From Tenericutes bacterium MZ-XQ (GTDB taxonomy: Bacteria; Bacillota_I; Bacilli_A; Acholeplasmatales; Acholeplasmataceae): DNA of 64,000 nucleotides. A program made the translations under genes and the position numbers. Below are positions 49,332 to 58,047 of the stretch, piece after piece. Location of the stretch: the NCBI GenBank assembly GCA_002838205.1, contig CP017950.1:186001-250000 (forward strand), read 5' to 3'. Below the pieces are notes generated by a model. That model was not told where the DNA came from, did no database searches, and saw only the letters and a program-made list of their open reading frames with translations. The stretch's first letter is position 1; each line of letters opens with the position of its first letter.

Positions 49332-49343
49332 AATCACATAGAA

Positions 49344-49370
49344 AAAGAGCACATCGTCGATGTGCTCTTT
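49344..49370. terminator. Bidirectional terminator
   Basis: AAAGAGCACATC (49344-49355) and GATGTGCTCTTT (49359-49370) form a 12-bp perfect stem with a 3-base loop between the convergent aldo/keto reductase and DUF975 genes. Both flanks are A/T-rich. Confidence 0.9.
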
Positions 49371-49385
49371 CATTTATCTAGATGA

Positions 49386-49979
49386 TTAATACTCGATTTC
49401 TAGCTTCTTAGGTTTGTCACCTCGAATATCTAGATAAAAGTTTGCATGTGCTAGTTGATAATATGGATAAACAAAGAATAATCCAATTCCAAATGCTAGC
49501 GCACCTAGAATAAACCAGCCAATGAAACTAAGTTGTAACTTAAACAGTCTAAATTTATGACCGCGCATCATTTCTTGACTCTTTCTAATGGCTTCCATAA
49601 AATCTATTTCTGGTTCATCTGCAATGATAAATGAAGTCATGCTATAAGCATAAAATTTAATGATGCCTGGAATAATGAACAATAGTGACCATAAGAAAGT
49701 AAAAATGCCCACAAGTATATGCGCTACAATTGAGTTCACTAAACTCTTCTTAAATCCTTCAACTAATAGTTCAAAGTTTTTACCCTCGTTTTCATTAATT
49801 GAAACATCCATCAAGTAGTAAGCTTGACCTACAAGTAATGGACCTACTAAAATAAAAATGAGTGGAGCACTAGCTGTTGTAACTGCCATAACGATAAGTA
49901 CCGCAACAAACACAGACCAATAAGATTTTCTTAATTGGTTCCAGGATTTTTGGCGATAGCCTTTACTATTTAAAAACAT
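49386..49979 (-). CDS. DUF975 family membrane protein
   Basis: A 197-residue integral membrane protein with about five hydrophobic segments. The N-terminal pattern (LRKSYWSVFVAVLIV), SINENEGKNFELLVEGFKKSL, LFIIPGIIKFYAYSMTSFIIADEPEID and AIRKSQEMMRGHKFRLFKLQLSFIGW are typical of DUF975, a family with no established biochemical role. It is convergent with the aldo/keto reductase gene and divergent from the ABC gene. GGAGGGAT precedes the start on the minus strand. Confidence 0.88.
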   Translation of the reverse strand: MFLNSKGYRQKSWNQLRKSYWSVFVAVLIVMAVTTASAPLIFILVGPLLVGQAYYLMDVSINENEGKNFELLVEGFKKSLVNSIVAHILVGIFTFLWSLLFIIPGIIKFYAYSMTSFIIADEPEIDFMEAIRKSQEMMRGHKFRLFKLQLSFIGWFILGALAFGIGLFFVYPYYQLAHANFYLDIRGDKPKKLEIEY

Positions 49980-50077
49980 ATAATCCCTCCTATCACGTTA
50001 ATTCTATCAAAAAAACCTATAAAAAGATACACTATTATATAAAATTATAATAAATTATTCACAAATATAATAAAATA

Positions 50078-50086
50078 TGGTAAAAT
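50078..50086 (+). promoter_or_regulatory. Extended -10 promoter of the ABC exporter genes
   Basis: TGGTAAAAT (TG plus TAAAAT); TTCACA at 50058-50063 gives a 17-base spacer. It lies 31 bases before the start. Confidence 0.65.
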
Positions 50087-50116
50087 GTATGTATATAAGA
50101 CGATAGGAGAAATTTT

Positions 50117-50830
50117 ATGCTAGTAATAAAAAATATGTCAAAAAGTTATGACGGAATTAAGAAGGCTTGTAGTGACATCAGCTTGAATATTGAATCAGGC
50201 GATATTTATGGTTTTGTCGGTCACAACGGTGCAGGTAAAACCACCTTATTAAAGTCAATTGCAGGTATTATCGATTTTGATGAAGGTGTTATAGAGGTTG
50301 ATCACAAATCTGTTAAGTCTGATGCCTTAGAAGTAAAAAAAATGATTGCATACATTCCCGATAATCCGGATGTATATGAATCTTTAACAGGTATTCAATA
50401 TTTGGAGTTTATTGCTGATGTCTTTGCAGTAAGTCAGAATAGAAGAAAAGAACTGATTGAAAAATATGCAAACATGTTCGAAATACAAAATGTTTTGCAA
50501 AACCCGATTCAATCATATTCTCATGGGATGAAGCAAAAAATTGTTTTAATCAGTGCTTTAATACATGAACCAAAGTTAATGTTATTAGACGAACCATTTG
50601 TTGGTCTTGATCCGAAGGCGAGTTTCTTATTAAAAGAAGTGTTCAAAGATTTGGTTAACCAAGGTTCTGCCATTTTTTTCTCAACTCACGTGCTTGAAGT
50701 CGTTGAGAAACTATGTAACAAAGTAGCAATCATTAAACAAGGTAAAATTGTTGCTAATGGTTTAACAGGTGAAATTATATCTGATCAATCGCTTGAAAAT
50801 ATCTTTATGGAGATTGCAAAAGAATCATGA
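50117..50830 (+). CDS. ABC transporter ATP-binding protein
   Basis: Cytoplasmic ATPase of an exporter. The 237 residues show Walker A GHNGAGKTTLLKS (about 36-48), a Q-loop replaced by the IPDNPDVYES region, the signature YSHGMKQK (in place of LSGGMKQ) and Walker B MLLLDEPFVGLDP, then FFSTHVLEVVEKL. The form is that of single-domain exporters with a separate permease. It overlaps the permease gene by 4 bases (ATGA). Substrate unknown. Confidence 0.93.
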   Translation: MLVIKNMSKSYDGIKKACSDISLNIESGDIYGFVGHNGAGKTTLLKSIAGIIDFDEGVIEVDHKSVKSDALEVKKMIAYIPDNPDVYESLTGIQYLEFIADVFAVSQNRRKELIEKYANMFEIQNVLQNPIQSYSHGMKQKIVLISALIHEPKLMLLDEPFVGLDPKASFLLKEVFKDLVNQGSAIFFSTHVLEVVEKLCNKVAIIKQGKIVANGLTGEIISDQSLENIFMEIAKES

Positions 50831-52425
50831 AACTGTCAGGATTAATTAGATTACAACTAAAAAATAATTTTTCATTCAAGCGATTTTTTGGATTTGATGT
50901 AAAGAAGAATAAGGCTAAAACCATTTTAATGGTAGTTGCAATTCTTTATGCATTAGTTGCTTTACTCGGAACATTTGGATATATGTTCTTTGATTTTGGT
51001 AAAGTATTAAAAGAAATGAATCAAGTACATTTATTGCTAAATTTTGCTGCAATATATGGCTTAGGTTTCACTATGTTTACAGTTTTACTTAGAGCTAGTG
51101 GATATCTTTTCTATTATAAGGATTATGAAATATTAGCACCATTACCTATTCATTCAAGAAAATTATTTATTTCTAAGTTGATGGTTTTACTCATTATGAT
51201 TTATGTTATGATTTTCTTGATTACAGTTCCTATGATGTTTTCATATTTTTATTGGAATGGATTCTCTATTATTGGATTACTAATTTATATCATAGGTTTC
51301 TTTATGTTACCTTTGGTACCCTTTATGATCGTGTCTATGTTGTCATTAGGTATTTCTTTATTGACTTCAAAGATGCGCTATAGCAAAATCATTAACATTA
51401 TTTTGATGATTGGTATTCTTGTTGGATTCTTATTTTTATCTTTTTCGATGAACAATACGACTGTAAATCCTTTAACTGGGCAAATTGATTTATTTACAGA
51501 TATCACAACTTACTATTTACCATTTAAATGGTTTAATCAAGCAGTAGATCAGACTTCATTTTTAAGTCTAATATATCTTGTTGGTTCTCATCTCGTTTTA
51601 TTTGGTATTTATGTTTTCTTTATTGAGAAGTTAGCTTCTTATACAAATAAAAGAGGCATCAGAACTCAAATTAAATATAAGCAAAAAACGCTTAAGTACC
51701 AAGAAAAACCAGTTGTTCAATCACTTGTGGAAAAAGAGTTCAAGAAGTTTTTTGATAGTACTTTATACGCCTTAAATTCAGGGATAGGCATGGTTTTATT
51801 AATTATAATGTCTGTTGCAAGTTTATTTTTTAAAGCAGATATCCAAGCAATTTTATCCCAAGAAATTGGGTTTAGTATGGATCTTGAAATGATGATACTA
51901 GTTATCTTTGGATTCACAATTGGTATGACATATACACCGGCTATTAGCTTATCCCTAGAAGGAAAACAACTTTGGATATTAAAGAGCTTGCCAATCAAAC
52001 CGTCAACAATTGTTTTTTCTAAGATATTATTCAATTTGGTTTTAATCGTTCCGATTGCATATGTTAGTTTAGTCATGATAGGTATTTCATTATCTATAGG
52101 TTTAGTGAGTGTACTTATCTTATTGTTACTCATTTTAGTGTTTGCTATACTAGTATCATGCATGGATGCAGTAATTAACTTGTATTTCCCGAAGTTTGAT
52201 TATAACAATGAGGTAGAAGTGATTAAGCAAAGTGTAGCAGCTCTATTCGGTATTTTTGGAGCATTTGCATTACTAGTGACCCTTGGGTTTGTGTACTATT
52301 TCATGAGTAGTCATGTATCTCTAGAAGTCAATATGTTGATTTTAGTTGCTATATCTGGGCTTTTATGTATACCATTTGTATGGATCATTAAAGAAAAATC
52401 AGACAAAATATTTATTAAATTTTAA
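50827..52425 (+). CDS. ABC exporter permease
   Basis: A 532-residue membrane protein with about twelve hydrophobic segments. LFYYKDYEILAPLPIHSRKLFISKLMV (about 98-124), and its echo LSLEGKQLWILKSLPIKPSTIVFSKILFN in the second half, are typical of the large ABC exporter permeases of Firmicutes, in which such paired motifs mark two related halves. It is coupled to the ATPase upstream. The substrate is unknown; some relatives export antimicrobials or lipids. It has no extracytoplasmic catalytic domain. Confidence 0.85.
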   Translation: MKLSGLIRLQLKNNFSFKRFFGFDVKKNKAKTILMVVAILYALVALLGTFGYMFFDFGKVLKEMNQVHLLLNFAAIYGLGFTMFTVLLRASGYLFYYKDYEILAPLPIHSRKLFISKLMVLLIMIYVMIFLITVPMMFSYFYWNGFSIIGLLIYIIGFFMLPLVPFMIVSMLSLGISLLTSKMRYSKIINIILMIGILVGFLFLSFSMNNTTVNPLTGQIDLFTDITTYYLPFKWFNQAVDQTSFLSLIYLVGSHLVLFGIYVFFIEKLASYTNKRGIRTQIKYKQKTLKYQEKPVVQSLVEKEFKKFFDSTLYALNSGIGMVLLIIMSVASLFFKADIQAILSQEIGFSMDLEMMILVIFGFTIGMTYTPAISLSLEGKQLWILKSLPIKPSTIVFSKILFNLVLIVPIAYVSLVMIGISLSIGLVSVLILLLLILVFAILVSCMDAVINLYFPKFDYNNEVEVIKQSVAALFGIFGAFALLVTLGFVYYFMSSHVSLEVNMLILVAISGLLCIPFVWIIKEKSDKIFIKF

Positions 52426-52439
52426 CTTATCGTGTAACA

Positions 52440-52448
52440 TGATATAAT
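52440..52448 (+). promoter_or_regulatory. Extended -10 promoter of pepF
   Basis: TGATATAAT, 32 bases before the start codon, with only a weak TTTAAC-like -35. Confidence 0.65.
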
Positions 52449-52480
52449 TAGTACTAAGACTTAGAGAAAGAGGATATGAT

Positions 52481-54172
52481 ATGAAGTTTGCTGACTATAA
52501 ATACGAAAGACCAGACTTAGAAAAAGTTAAGATTGATTTAGAAAACGAGATCAAAAAAATTGGATCTGGTAAATCTTATGAAGAAGAGAAAGAAGCTATC
52601 AAGAATGTTTTTGAAGTTAATGATAGAGTTGGGACACTTGCAACGTTGGTTTCAATAAGAAATAGTTTAAACGCAAAGGATGATTTTTATGAAAAAGAAA
52701 AAGAGTTCTTTGATGAGAATGGACCGCTGTTGCAACAGTATGAGTATGAGTTTAATCTTAAATTATTACATTCAGAACATCGAGATAAACACGAAAAAGA
52801 TCTTGGAAGTTTAATCTTTAAACGTGCTGAACTTGCTCAAAAAACATTTAAACCAGAAATAATTCCCGACATGCAAAAAGAGAACAAATTATCGACTGAG
52901 TACGGGAAAATAGTTGCTTCGGCAGAAATTAAGTTTAAAGATGGTATCTATAACTTAAGCCAAATGGCGCCATTTATTCAAGATAAAGATAGAGAAACTA
53001 GACATCAAGCTCAGTTAGCTGTATCAAAATTTTTTGAGGAAAATGAATCAGAAATCGATCGCATTTATGATGAAATGGTTAAAGTAAGAACTGAAATTGC
53101 CAAAAAACTTGGGTATGATAATTTCGTACAACTTGGATATGATAGATTTGGTCGTACAGATTATGACTACAAAGACGTTAAAGCATATAGAGATCAAATA
53201 TATGAAGACATAGTACCAATTGTTTGTGAGCTCACAGAAAGAAAAGCAAAAAGGTTAGGGATAGATAAACCTAAATCATACGATTTAGCACTCTCATTCT
53301 TATCTGGAAACCCAACACCTAAGGGTGGAAGAGACTGGCTTTTAGATAGAGCAAAGACAATGTATCATGAAATGAGCAAAGAAACTGATGAATTCTTTAC
53401 ATTCATGCTAGAACATGATCTACTAGATCTGGATAGTAAAGCTGGAAAACATGGCGGGGGATATTGTACATATATTCCGAACTATAGATCACCATTTATT
53501 TTTGCAAACTTCAATGGAACAGCACACGATGTGGATGTATTAACACACGAAGCAGGACACGCTTTCCAAGTGTACTCAAGTAGAGATTTATTACCTGAAT
53601 ATAGATGGCCAACGATGGAAGCAGCTGAGATCCACTCTATGAGTATGGAGTTTTTAGCTTGGCCTTGGATAGATAAATTCTTTTTAGAAGACACTGAAAA
53701 ATATAAGTTTAATCACTTAGCTGGAGCTTTAACATTCTTACCTTATGGCGTATTGGTCGATGAGTTCCAACACGGTATTTATGAACATCCAGAAATGACC
53801 CCTAATGAAAGAAAAGCATTGTGGCGAAAACTAGAAAAGAAATATACCCCATTTAAGGATTATGATGATGATCATTTTATGGATAAAGGAACATTCTGGT
53901 TTAGACAGTCTCATATATTTGAAGCACCTTTCTATTATATCGATTATACACTTGCTCAAGTATGTGCATTCCAGTATTGGGTGATGAGTAGAGAAAACCA
54001 AGAAACGGCTTTAGAAAGCTATTTAAAACTATGTAAGCTTGGCGGATCAAAGAGTTTCGTTGAACTTATTGAATCAGCAGAATTGGATAATCCATTTAAA
54101 AAAGGAACAGTTAAAAAAATTGCTGAACCAATTAAAGCCTACTTAGATCAAATCGATGATATGAAACTATAA
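52481..54172 (+). CDS. pepF: Oligoendopeptidase F family M3 metallopeptidase
   Basis: Cytosolic zinc peptidase degrading oligopeptides. The 563 residues carry the zinc motif LTHEAGHAFQVYSS (HExxH, the third ligand Glu in PTMEAAEIHSMSMEFL), and an N-terminal helical region as in other M3B enzymes. Length is near the family's 560-600. It is likely to recycle imported peptides, useful in an organism depending on external amino acids. The start has AGAGGATAT. It overlaps the next gene by one base. Confidence 0.95.
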   Translation: MKFADYKYERPDLEKVKIDLENEIKKIGSGKSYEEEKEAIKNVFEVNDRVGTLATLVSIRNSLNAKDDFYEKEKEFFDENGPLLQQYEYEFNLKLLHSEHRDKHEKDLGSLIFKRAELAQKTFKPEIIPDMQKENKLSTEYGKIVASAEIKFKDGIYNLSQMAPFIQDKDRETRHQAQLAVSKFFEENESEIDRIYDEMVKVRTEIAKKLGYDNFVQLGYDRFGRTDYDYKDVKAYRDQIYEDIVPIVCELTERKAKRLGIDKPKSYDLALSFLSGNPTPKGGRDWLLDRAKTMYHEMSKETDEFFTFMLEHDLLDLDSKAGKHGGGYCTYIPNYRSPFIFANFNGTAHDVDVLTHEAGHAFQVYSSRDLLPEYRWPTMEAAEIHSMSMEFLAWPWIDKFFLEDTEKYKFNHLAGALTFLPYGVLVDEFQHGIYEHPEMTPNERKALWRKLEKKYTPFKDYDDDHFMDKGTFWFRQSHIFEAPFYYIDYTLAQVCAFQYWVMSRENQETALESYLKLCKLGGSKSFVELIESAELDNPFKKGTVKKIAEPIKAYLDQIDDMKL

Positions 54173-54552
54173 TGATGAAATATAAAGTTCTACAGTTACT
54201 TGTGTTATTTGGCTTAATAGCAACACTTTTATCACCAATGTTTAATATAGATGATATTCAAATTACTGGATTTGAAGCTATGATCAATAGTGAGATCATG
54301 CTATTTGGTAACATCATTATGATTGTCATTGTAATCACATCAGTGCTTCATTTAACTTATATGATTTATCAAATGTTTCCTAAGGCAAAAAACTTAGATG
54401 AGATTGCAAACGGCATTGTAAGTGTAGGTTTACTCTTTGGCTTACTGATGATCACGTTTTTAGGATTGATGTCGAATGTGATTGCTTGGTTATGCGTTTT
54501 ACTGATGGTGCTTTCTGCACTCATCAGATATAAATTTTTATTAAAATCATAG
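54172..54552 (+). CDS. Small hypothetical membrane protein
   Basis: A 126-residue protein of unrecognised family with hydrophobic segments at about 7-22, 40-65, 85-100 and 103-120, so three or four membrane helices. A short Asp/Ile-rich segment (FNIDDIQITGFEAM) lies between the first two. It overlaps pepF by one base and has no ribosome site of its own, which suggests translational coupling. It ends at a clear terminator. No conserved catalytic motif is visible. Confidence 0.7.
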   Translation: MMKYKVLQLLVLFGLIATLLSPMFNIDDIQITGFEAMINSEIMLFGNIIMIVIVITSVLHLTYMIYQMFPKAKNLDEIANGIVSVGLLFGLLMITFLGLMSNVIAWLCVLLMVLSALIRYKFLLKS

Positions 54553-54564
54553 ATTTAAAATTAT

Positions 54565-54596
54565 AAATGCTTATGTGATGATACATAAGCATTTTT
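54565..54596 (+). terminator. Terminator after the pepF unit
   Basis: AAATGCTTATGT (54565-54576) and ACATAAGCATTT (54583-54594) form a 12-bp perfect stem, continuing into T residues. Confidence 0.9.
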
Positions 54597-54601
54597 CTAT
54601 A

Positions 54602-54610
54602 TGTTATAAT
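54602..54610 (+). promoter_or_regulatory. Extended -10 promoter
   Basis: TGTTATAAT, directly after the terminator and 24 bases before the flavoprotein start. Confidence 0.72.
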
Positions 54611-54633
54611 AGTTTTGGCGATGGAGGTTTATG

Positions 54634-55842
54634 ATGAAAATATGTGTTATAGGTGCAGGAGCAAGTGGATTACTAGCAGCCATTTCAGCTAAAGAACAGG
54701 GAGCTGATGTTTTTATACTTGAGAGAAATACGAAAATCGGAAGAAAAATACTAGCGACTGGAAATGGTAGATGTAACTTTACAAATGTTGATGCTACCCA
54801 TAATCACTATAATCACCCGAGTTTTGTTAAACCCATATTTGAACAGTTTGGACCAGATAAAACAATAAACTTTTTTGAAGGATTAGGTATCGAACCTAAG
54901 ATCGAAGATCAAGGCAAAACATATCCTTTATCTGAGCAAGCTTCAAGTATTGTTGATGTACTAGAGTATGAACTTGACAGATTATCAATTAAGGTTTTTT
55001 ATGAGTCATTTGTTGATAAGGTTTCTTTCAAAAATCAAAAATTTCATATAAAGACAAATCATCAAACATTCATCTCTGATCGAGTCATTCTAGCAACCGG
55101 TGGAAAAGCACTACCAAAAAGTGGGAGTGATGGTCATGGATACGATATTGCTAAAAACTTAGGGCATAAAATCACACCTATATTTCCAGCTCTTGTAAAA
55201 CTTAAATTGGATTATCCATATTTAAAACAAATGGATGGTGTTAAGATAAAAGCTAGTGCAGAGTTAATGCATAAAGGTGTAAGTATACATTATGAATATG
55301 GTGATGTTTTATTTACAAAATATGGGATTTCAGGACCGACTATTTTACAAATATCTAGAAAAGCAAACGAGTTACTAATTGAAAAAGAAGAAATTTATAT
55401 CAAAGTGACATTAATCGATCATTTAGAAATAAAGGACCTTATTGAAAGGTTTAAGAAGTTAAGAGATAAACCCATAGAAATGGCACTGATTGGACTTGTG
55501 CATAAAAAATTGATTCATCCATTGCTGAAAGAAGCGGGTATTCATAAATTTCTTGAAGTAGTTCATCAAATAGAGAGAAAAAGTTTAATGAGGCTCATTC
55601 ATTTATTATTGGATTGGAGATTCTTAATTGTTGGAAGTAAAGATTATGATGATGCTCAAGTCACAGCAGGTGGTATAGATATTGTTGACATAGATTCAAT
55701 GACATTAGAATCTAAGATACAGCGTGGATTGTATATCACAGGTGAAGTATTAGATATTGATGCATTATGTGGGGGCTATAACTTACAATGGGCATGGTCA
55801 AGTGGATATGTAGCAGGAAAGTATGCAGCTAAAAAAATATAG
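54634..55842 (+). CDS. HI0933/BaiN family flavoprotein
   Basis: NAD(P)/FAD-dependent oxidoreductase of the HI0933 (YhiN/BaiN) family. The 402 residues begin MKICVIGAGASGLLAAISAKEQGADVFILERN, then GRKILATGNGRCNFTN, a family hallmark, and ATGGKALPKSGSDGHGYDIAKNLGH, with DALCGGYNLQWAWSSGYVAGKYA at the end. The second of two ATGs is chosen for its 6-base distance from GGAGG. Exact reaction unknown; one relative acts on bile acids, but most are uncharacterised. Confidence 0.93.
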   Translation: MKICVIGAGASGLLAAISAKEQGADVFILERNTKIGRKILATGNGRCNFTNVDATHNHYNHPSFVKPIFEQFGPDKTINFFEGLGIEPKIEDQGKTYPLSEQASSIVDVLEYELDRLSIKVFYESFVDKVSFKNQKFHIKTNHQTFISDRVILATGGKALPKSGSDGHGYDIAKNLGHKITPIFPALVKLKLDYPYLKQMDGVKIKASAELMHKGVSIHYEYGDVLFTKYGISGPTILQISRKANELLIEKEEIYIKVTLIDHLEIKDLIERFKKLRDKPIEMALIGLVHKKLIHPLLKEAGIHKFLEVVHQIERKSLMRLIHLLLDWRFLIVGSKDYDDAQVTAGGIDIVDIDSMTLESKIQRGLYITGEVLDIDALCGGYNLQWAWSSGYVAGKYAAKKI

Positions 55843-55851
55843 AATAAATAA

Positions 55852-55886
55852 AGACCATCACTCTCAAAAAAGTGATGGTCTTTTAG
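55852..55886. terminator. Bidirectional terminator
   Basis: AAAGACCATCACT (55852-55864) and AGTGATGGTCTTT (55873-55885) form a 13-bp stem between convergent genes, with T residues on the plus-strand side. Confidence 0.92.
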
Positions 55887-56740
55887 TTTGCTTTCAAATA
55901 TGATTTGACATGGTCAGCAACCATCATGCCATCATATACAGCTTTTGCAATTTGAAGTTTTCCACCAATGACATCACCGATAGCAAATAATCCAGGAACA
56001 TTGGTTTGATACTTTTGATCTACAACAAGACTATTTTTTTCAACAACAACGCCTAATTTAGTAGCAAAATCAATTGAACTCGGAGCGCCAACAGCAATAA
56101 AGGCACCTTGTATATCATGGGTTTTCCCGTCTTCTGTTTCAATGCCTTCGAGTCTATCAACACCTAAAAACTTAGTAATTTTTGAATGAACAATAGGAAA
56201 GTCAACGTCTTCCTTCAGTTCATTTGCATCGGTAAATACAGTGATATTCTGATTAATCTCTTTTAAGACTTCTAGTTCATGTAGCATATAAGGTCCACAT
56301 CCAATAACACCAATTCGTTTTCTTCTAAAGAAATAACCATCACATGCAGCACATAGACTAATCCCTTTACCCTTTAGCTTATTAAAACCAGGTATAGATA
56401 GAGTCATACGCTTTTTACCTGTAGCAAGAATAACAACTTTTGATTGCAATCTATGGTTAACGGATTTCACTTTAAAATGATTATCTATTTGATCCAGTGC
56501 AATGACTGAATCATGGATAATCTCTATATCAAGACCTTTTGCTTGATTAATACCTTCTTTAATCAAGTCTTCACCTAAAATAGGTTTTGCAAATCCATAA
56601 TAGTTTTCCACTTTTTCTGGATAGTCACTTAATGCACCATAGTCTTTACCAATAACAACAGGATTTAGACCTGCTCTTTTTAAATAAATCGCAGCTGAAA
56701 TACCAGCCGGTCCCATACCGATTATAATGACATCTTTCAT
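55883..56740 (-). CDS. Thioredoxin reductase-like flavoprotein without NADPH motif
   Basis: A 285-residue protein with the TrxR fold: FAD motif GMGPAGISAAIYLKRAG (8-24), redox pair C130-A-A-C133 in LCAACDGYFF, and the second FAD segment GLFAIGDVIGG. The NADPH domain is altered: the usual GxGxxA reads GCGPYMLHE and the HRRxxxR phosphate-binding motif is missing (VFTDANELK in its place). At 285 residues it is also about 25-30 shorter than standard. Ferredoxin- or flavin-linked thioredoxin reductases of clostridia lack the same motif, so another electron donor is likely. It overlaps trxA by four bases. Confidence 0.88.
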   Translation of the reverse strand: MKDVIIIGMGPAGISAAIYLKRAGLNPVVIGKDYGALSDYPEKVENYYGFAKPILGEDLIKEGINQAKGLDIEIIHDSVIALDQIDNHFKVKSVNHRLQSKVVILATGKKRMTLSIPGFNKLKGKGISLCAACDGYFFRRKRIGVIGCGPYMLHELEVLKEINQNITVFTDANELKEDVDFPIVHSKITKFLGVDRLEGIETEDGKTHDIQGAFIAVGAPSSIDFATKLGVVVEKNSLVVDQKYQTNVPGLFAIGDVIGGKLQIAKAVYDGMMVADHVKSYLKAN

Positions 56741-57048
56741 AGGCCTAGTAATTTTAGTAGTGATTGTTTCGATTGAACACCGATCACTTGCTCTTTAATC
56801 TCTCCATTAACGAATACAACAATAGTTGGTATACTCATGATTTCGTATTCATCGGCAATTTCATACTCTTCATCGACTTCTAGTTTACAAATCTTTGCTT
56901 TACCTTCGACTTCCTTACTTAGTTCATCTAATATTGGAGCAACTCTTAAACAAGGGCTGCACCATTTTGCCCAAAAATCAACAAGTACAGGAACATCACT
57001 TTCAAGAACTTCCTTTTTAAAATCTTTAGTTTTTAATTGTTTTACCAT
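56737..57048 (-). CDS. trxA: Thioredoxin
   Basis: Small cytosolic dithiol protein, 103 residues, with the fold hallmark PVLVDFWAKWCSPCLRVAPILDEL and cis-proline IMSIPTIVVFVNGE. The active site is WCSPC rather than WCGPC, a change that affects redox potential in other thioredoxins. The start at 57048 has AGGTGAC upstream on the minus strand. It is the first gene of a two-gene operon with the atypical reductase, so the two are presumably partners. Confidence 0.94.
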   Translation of the reverse strand: MVKQLKTKDFKKEVLESDVPVLVDFWAKWCSPCLRVAPILDELSKEVEGKAKICKLEVDEEYEIADEYEIMSIPTIVVFVNGEIKEQVIGVQSKQSLLKLLGL

Positions 57049-57076
57049 AGCATGTCACCTCTAATTTCTCATATCC

Positions 57077-57082
57077 ATTATA
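57077..57082 (-). promoter_or_regulatory. -10 box of trxA
   Basis: TATAAT on the minus strand, 28 bases before the trxA start. The -35 region (TTTTGT) is weak. The rest of the divergent 57049-57243 region holds nothing else recognised apart from the ecfA1 promoter. Confidence 0.6.
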
Positions 57083-57207
57083 AAGAAAATGTATAAAAAA
57101 CAAAAGACTTTTACTTAATAAAGTAAAGCCATAATTTTTTATTAATCTATTTTATAGAAAAAAAACATTCTAACTTCGATGTTTATCTTTATAAAGTTTA
57201 TGCTGCA

Positions 57208-57216
57208 TGGTATAAT
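57208..57216 (+). promoter_or_regulatory. Extended -10 promoter of ecfA1
   Basis: TGGTATAAT, 27 bases before the ecfA1 start. Confidence 0.7.
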
Positions 57217-57243
57217 ATATTAGAATGAAATGTAGGTGAAAAT

Positions 57244-58047
57244 ATGATTAAAGTAAAAGATTTAAGCTTTTCATACAATGGTCATGACGAAGCTTTAAAA
57301 GACGTTACTTTTGATATAGAAAAAGGTAGCTGGATTTCCATACTAGGACACAATGGTTCTGGGAAATCTACTTTGTCTAAGTTGATGGTTGGATTACTAA
57401 CGCCATCTAAAGGATATATCGAAATTGATGGCTTATTATTAAATGATGATAATCTATTTGATATAAGAAAAAAAATAGGTATTGTTTTTCAAAATCCAGA
57501 TAATCAATTTGTCGGTGTCACTGTCAAACATGACATCGCTTTTGGTCTAGAAAATCAACAAATACCTCATGAAGAAATGAAAAAGAAAATTGATTATTAT
57601 GCAAATCTTGTAGGTATGCAAGACTTTTTAAACAAAGAACCACATCAACTTTCTGGTGGGCAAAAACAACGAGTTGCAATAGCCGGAGCATTAGCGATGG
57701 AACAGGATGTACTCATTCTAGATGAAGCGACTTCCATGCTAGATCCAGAAGGTACTTTAGAAATTATTAACTTAATTAAAAAGCTTAATAAAACTTATCA
57801 TAAAACGATCATCACAATTACACATGATTTATCGTTCGCCACTCAAAGCGATGAGCTCATCGTCTTAAAAGGTGGAGAAATGATTTTAAAAGGGACACCA
57901 AAAGAAGTTTTTAAAGAAGAGGACATATTAAAATCTTCTCATTTAGAGCTTCCATTTGAGTTAGGCATTTATAATGAAGCACTTAAAGATAAGAAAATTA
58001 GTAAAAAGGTTGTGGACGCATTATGGGCATTCAATTCAAAGATGTAA
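57244..58047 (+). CDS. ecfA1: ECF transporter ATPase EcfA1
   Basis: One of two ATPases of the group II ECF vitamin transporter module shared by many substrate-binding components. The 267 residues show Walker A GHNGSGKSTLSKLM (about 35-48), FQNPDNQFVGVTV at the Q-loop, signature HQLSGGQKQRVAIAG and Walker B VLILDEATSMLDPEG. The C-terminus follows the usual EcfA extension. It overlaps ecfA2 by 25 bases. No S component lies in the window. Confidence 0.95.
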   Translation: MIKVKDLSFSYNGHDEALKDVTFDIEKGSWISILGHNGSGKSTLSKLMVGLLTPSKGYIEIDGLLLNDDNLFDIRKKIGIVFQNPDNQFVGVTVKHDIAFGLENQQIPHEEMKKKIDYYANLVGMQDFLNKEPHQLSGGQKQRVAIAGALAMEQDVLILDEATSMLDPEGTLEIINLIKKLNKTYHKTIITITHDLSFATQSDELIVLKGGEMILKGTPKEVFKEEDILKSSHLELPFELGIYNEALKDKKISKKVVDALWAFNSKM

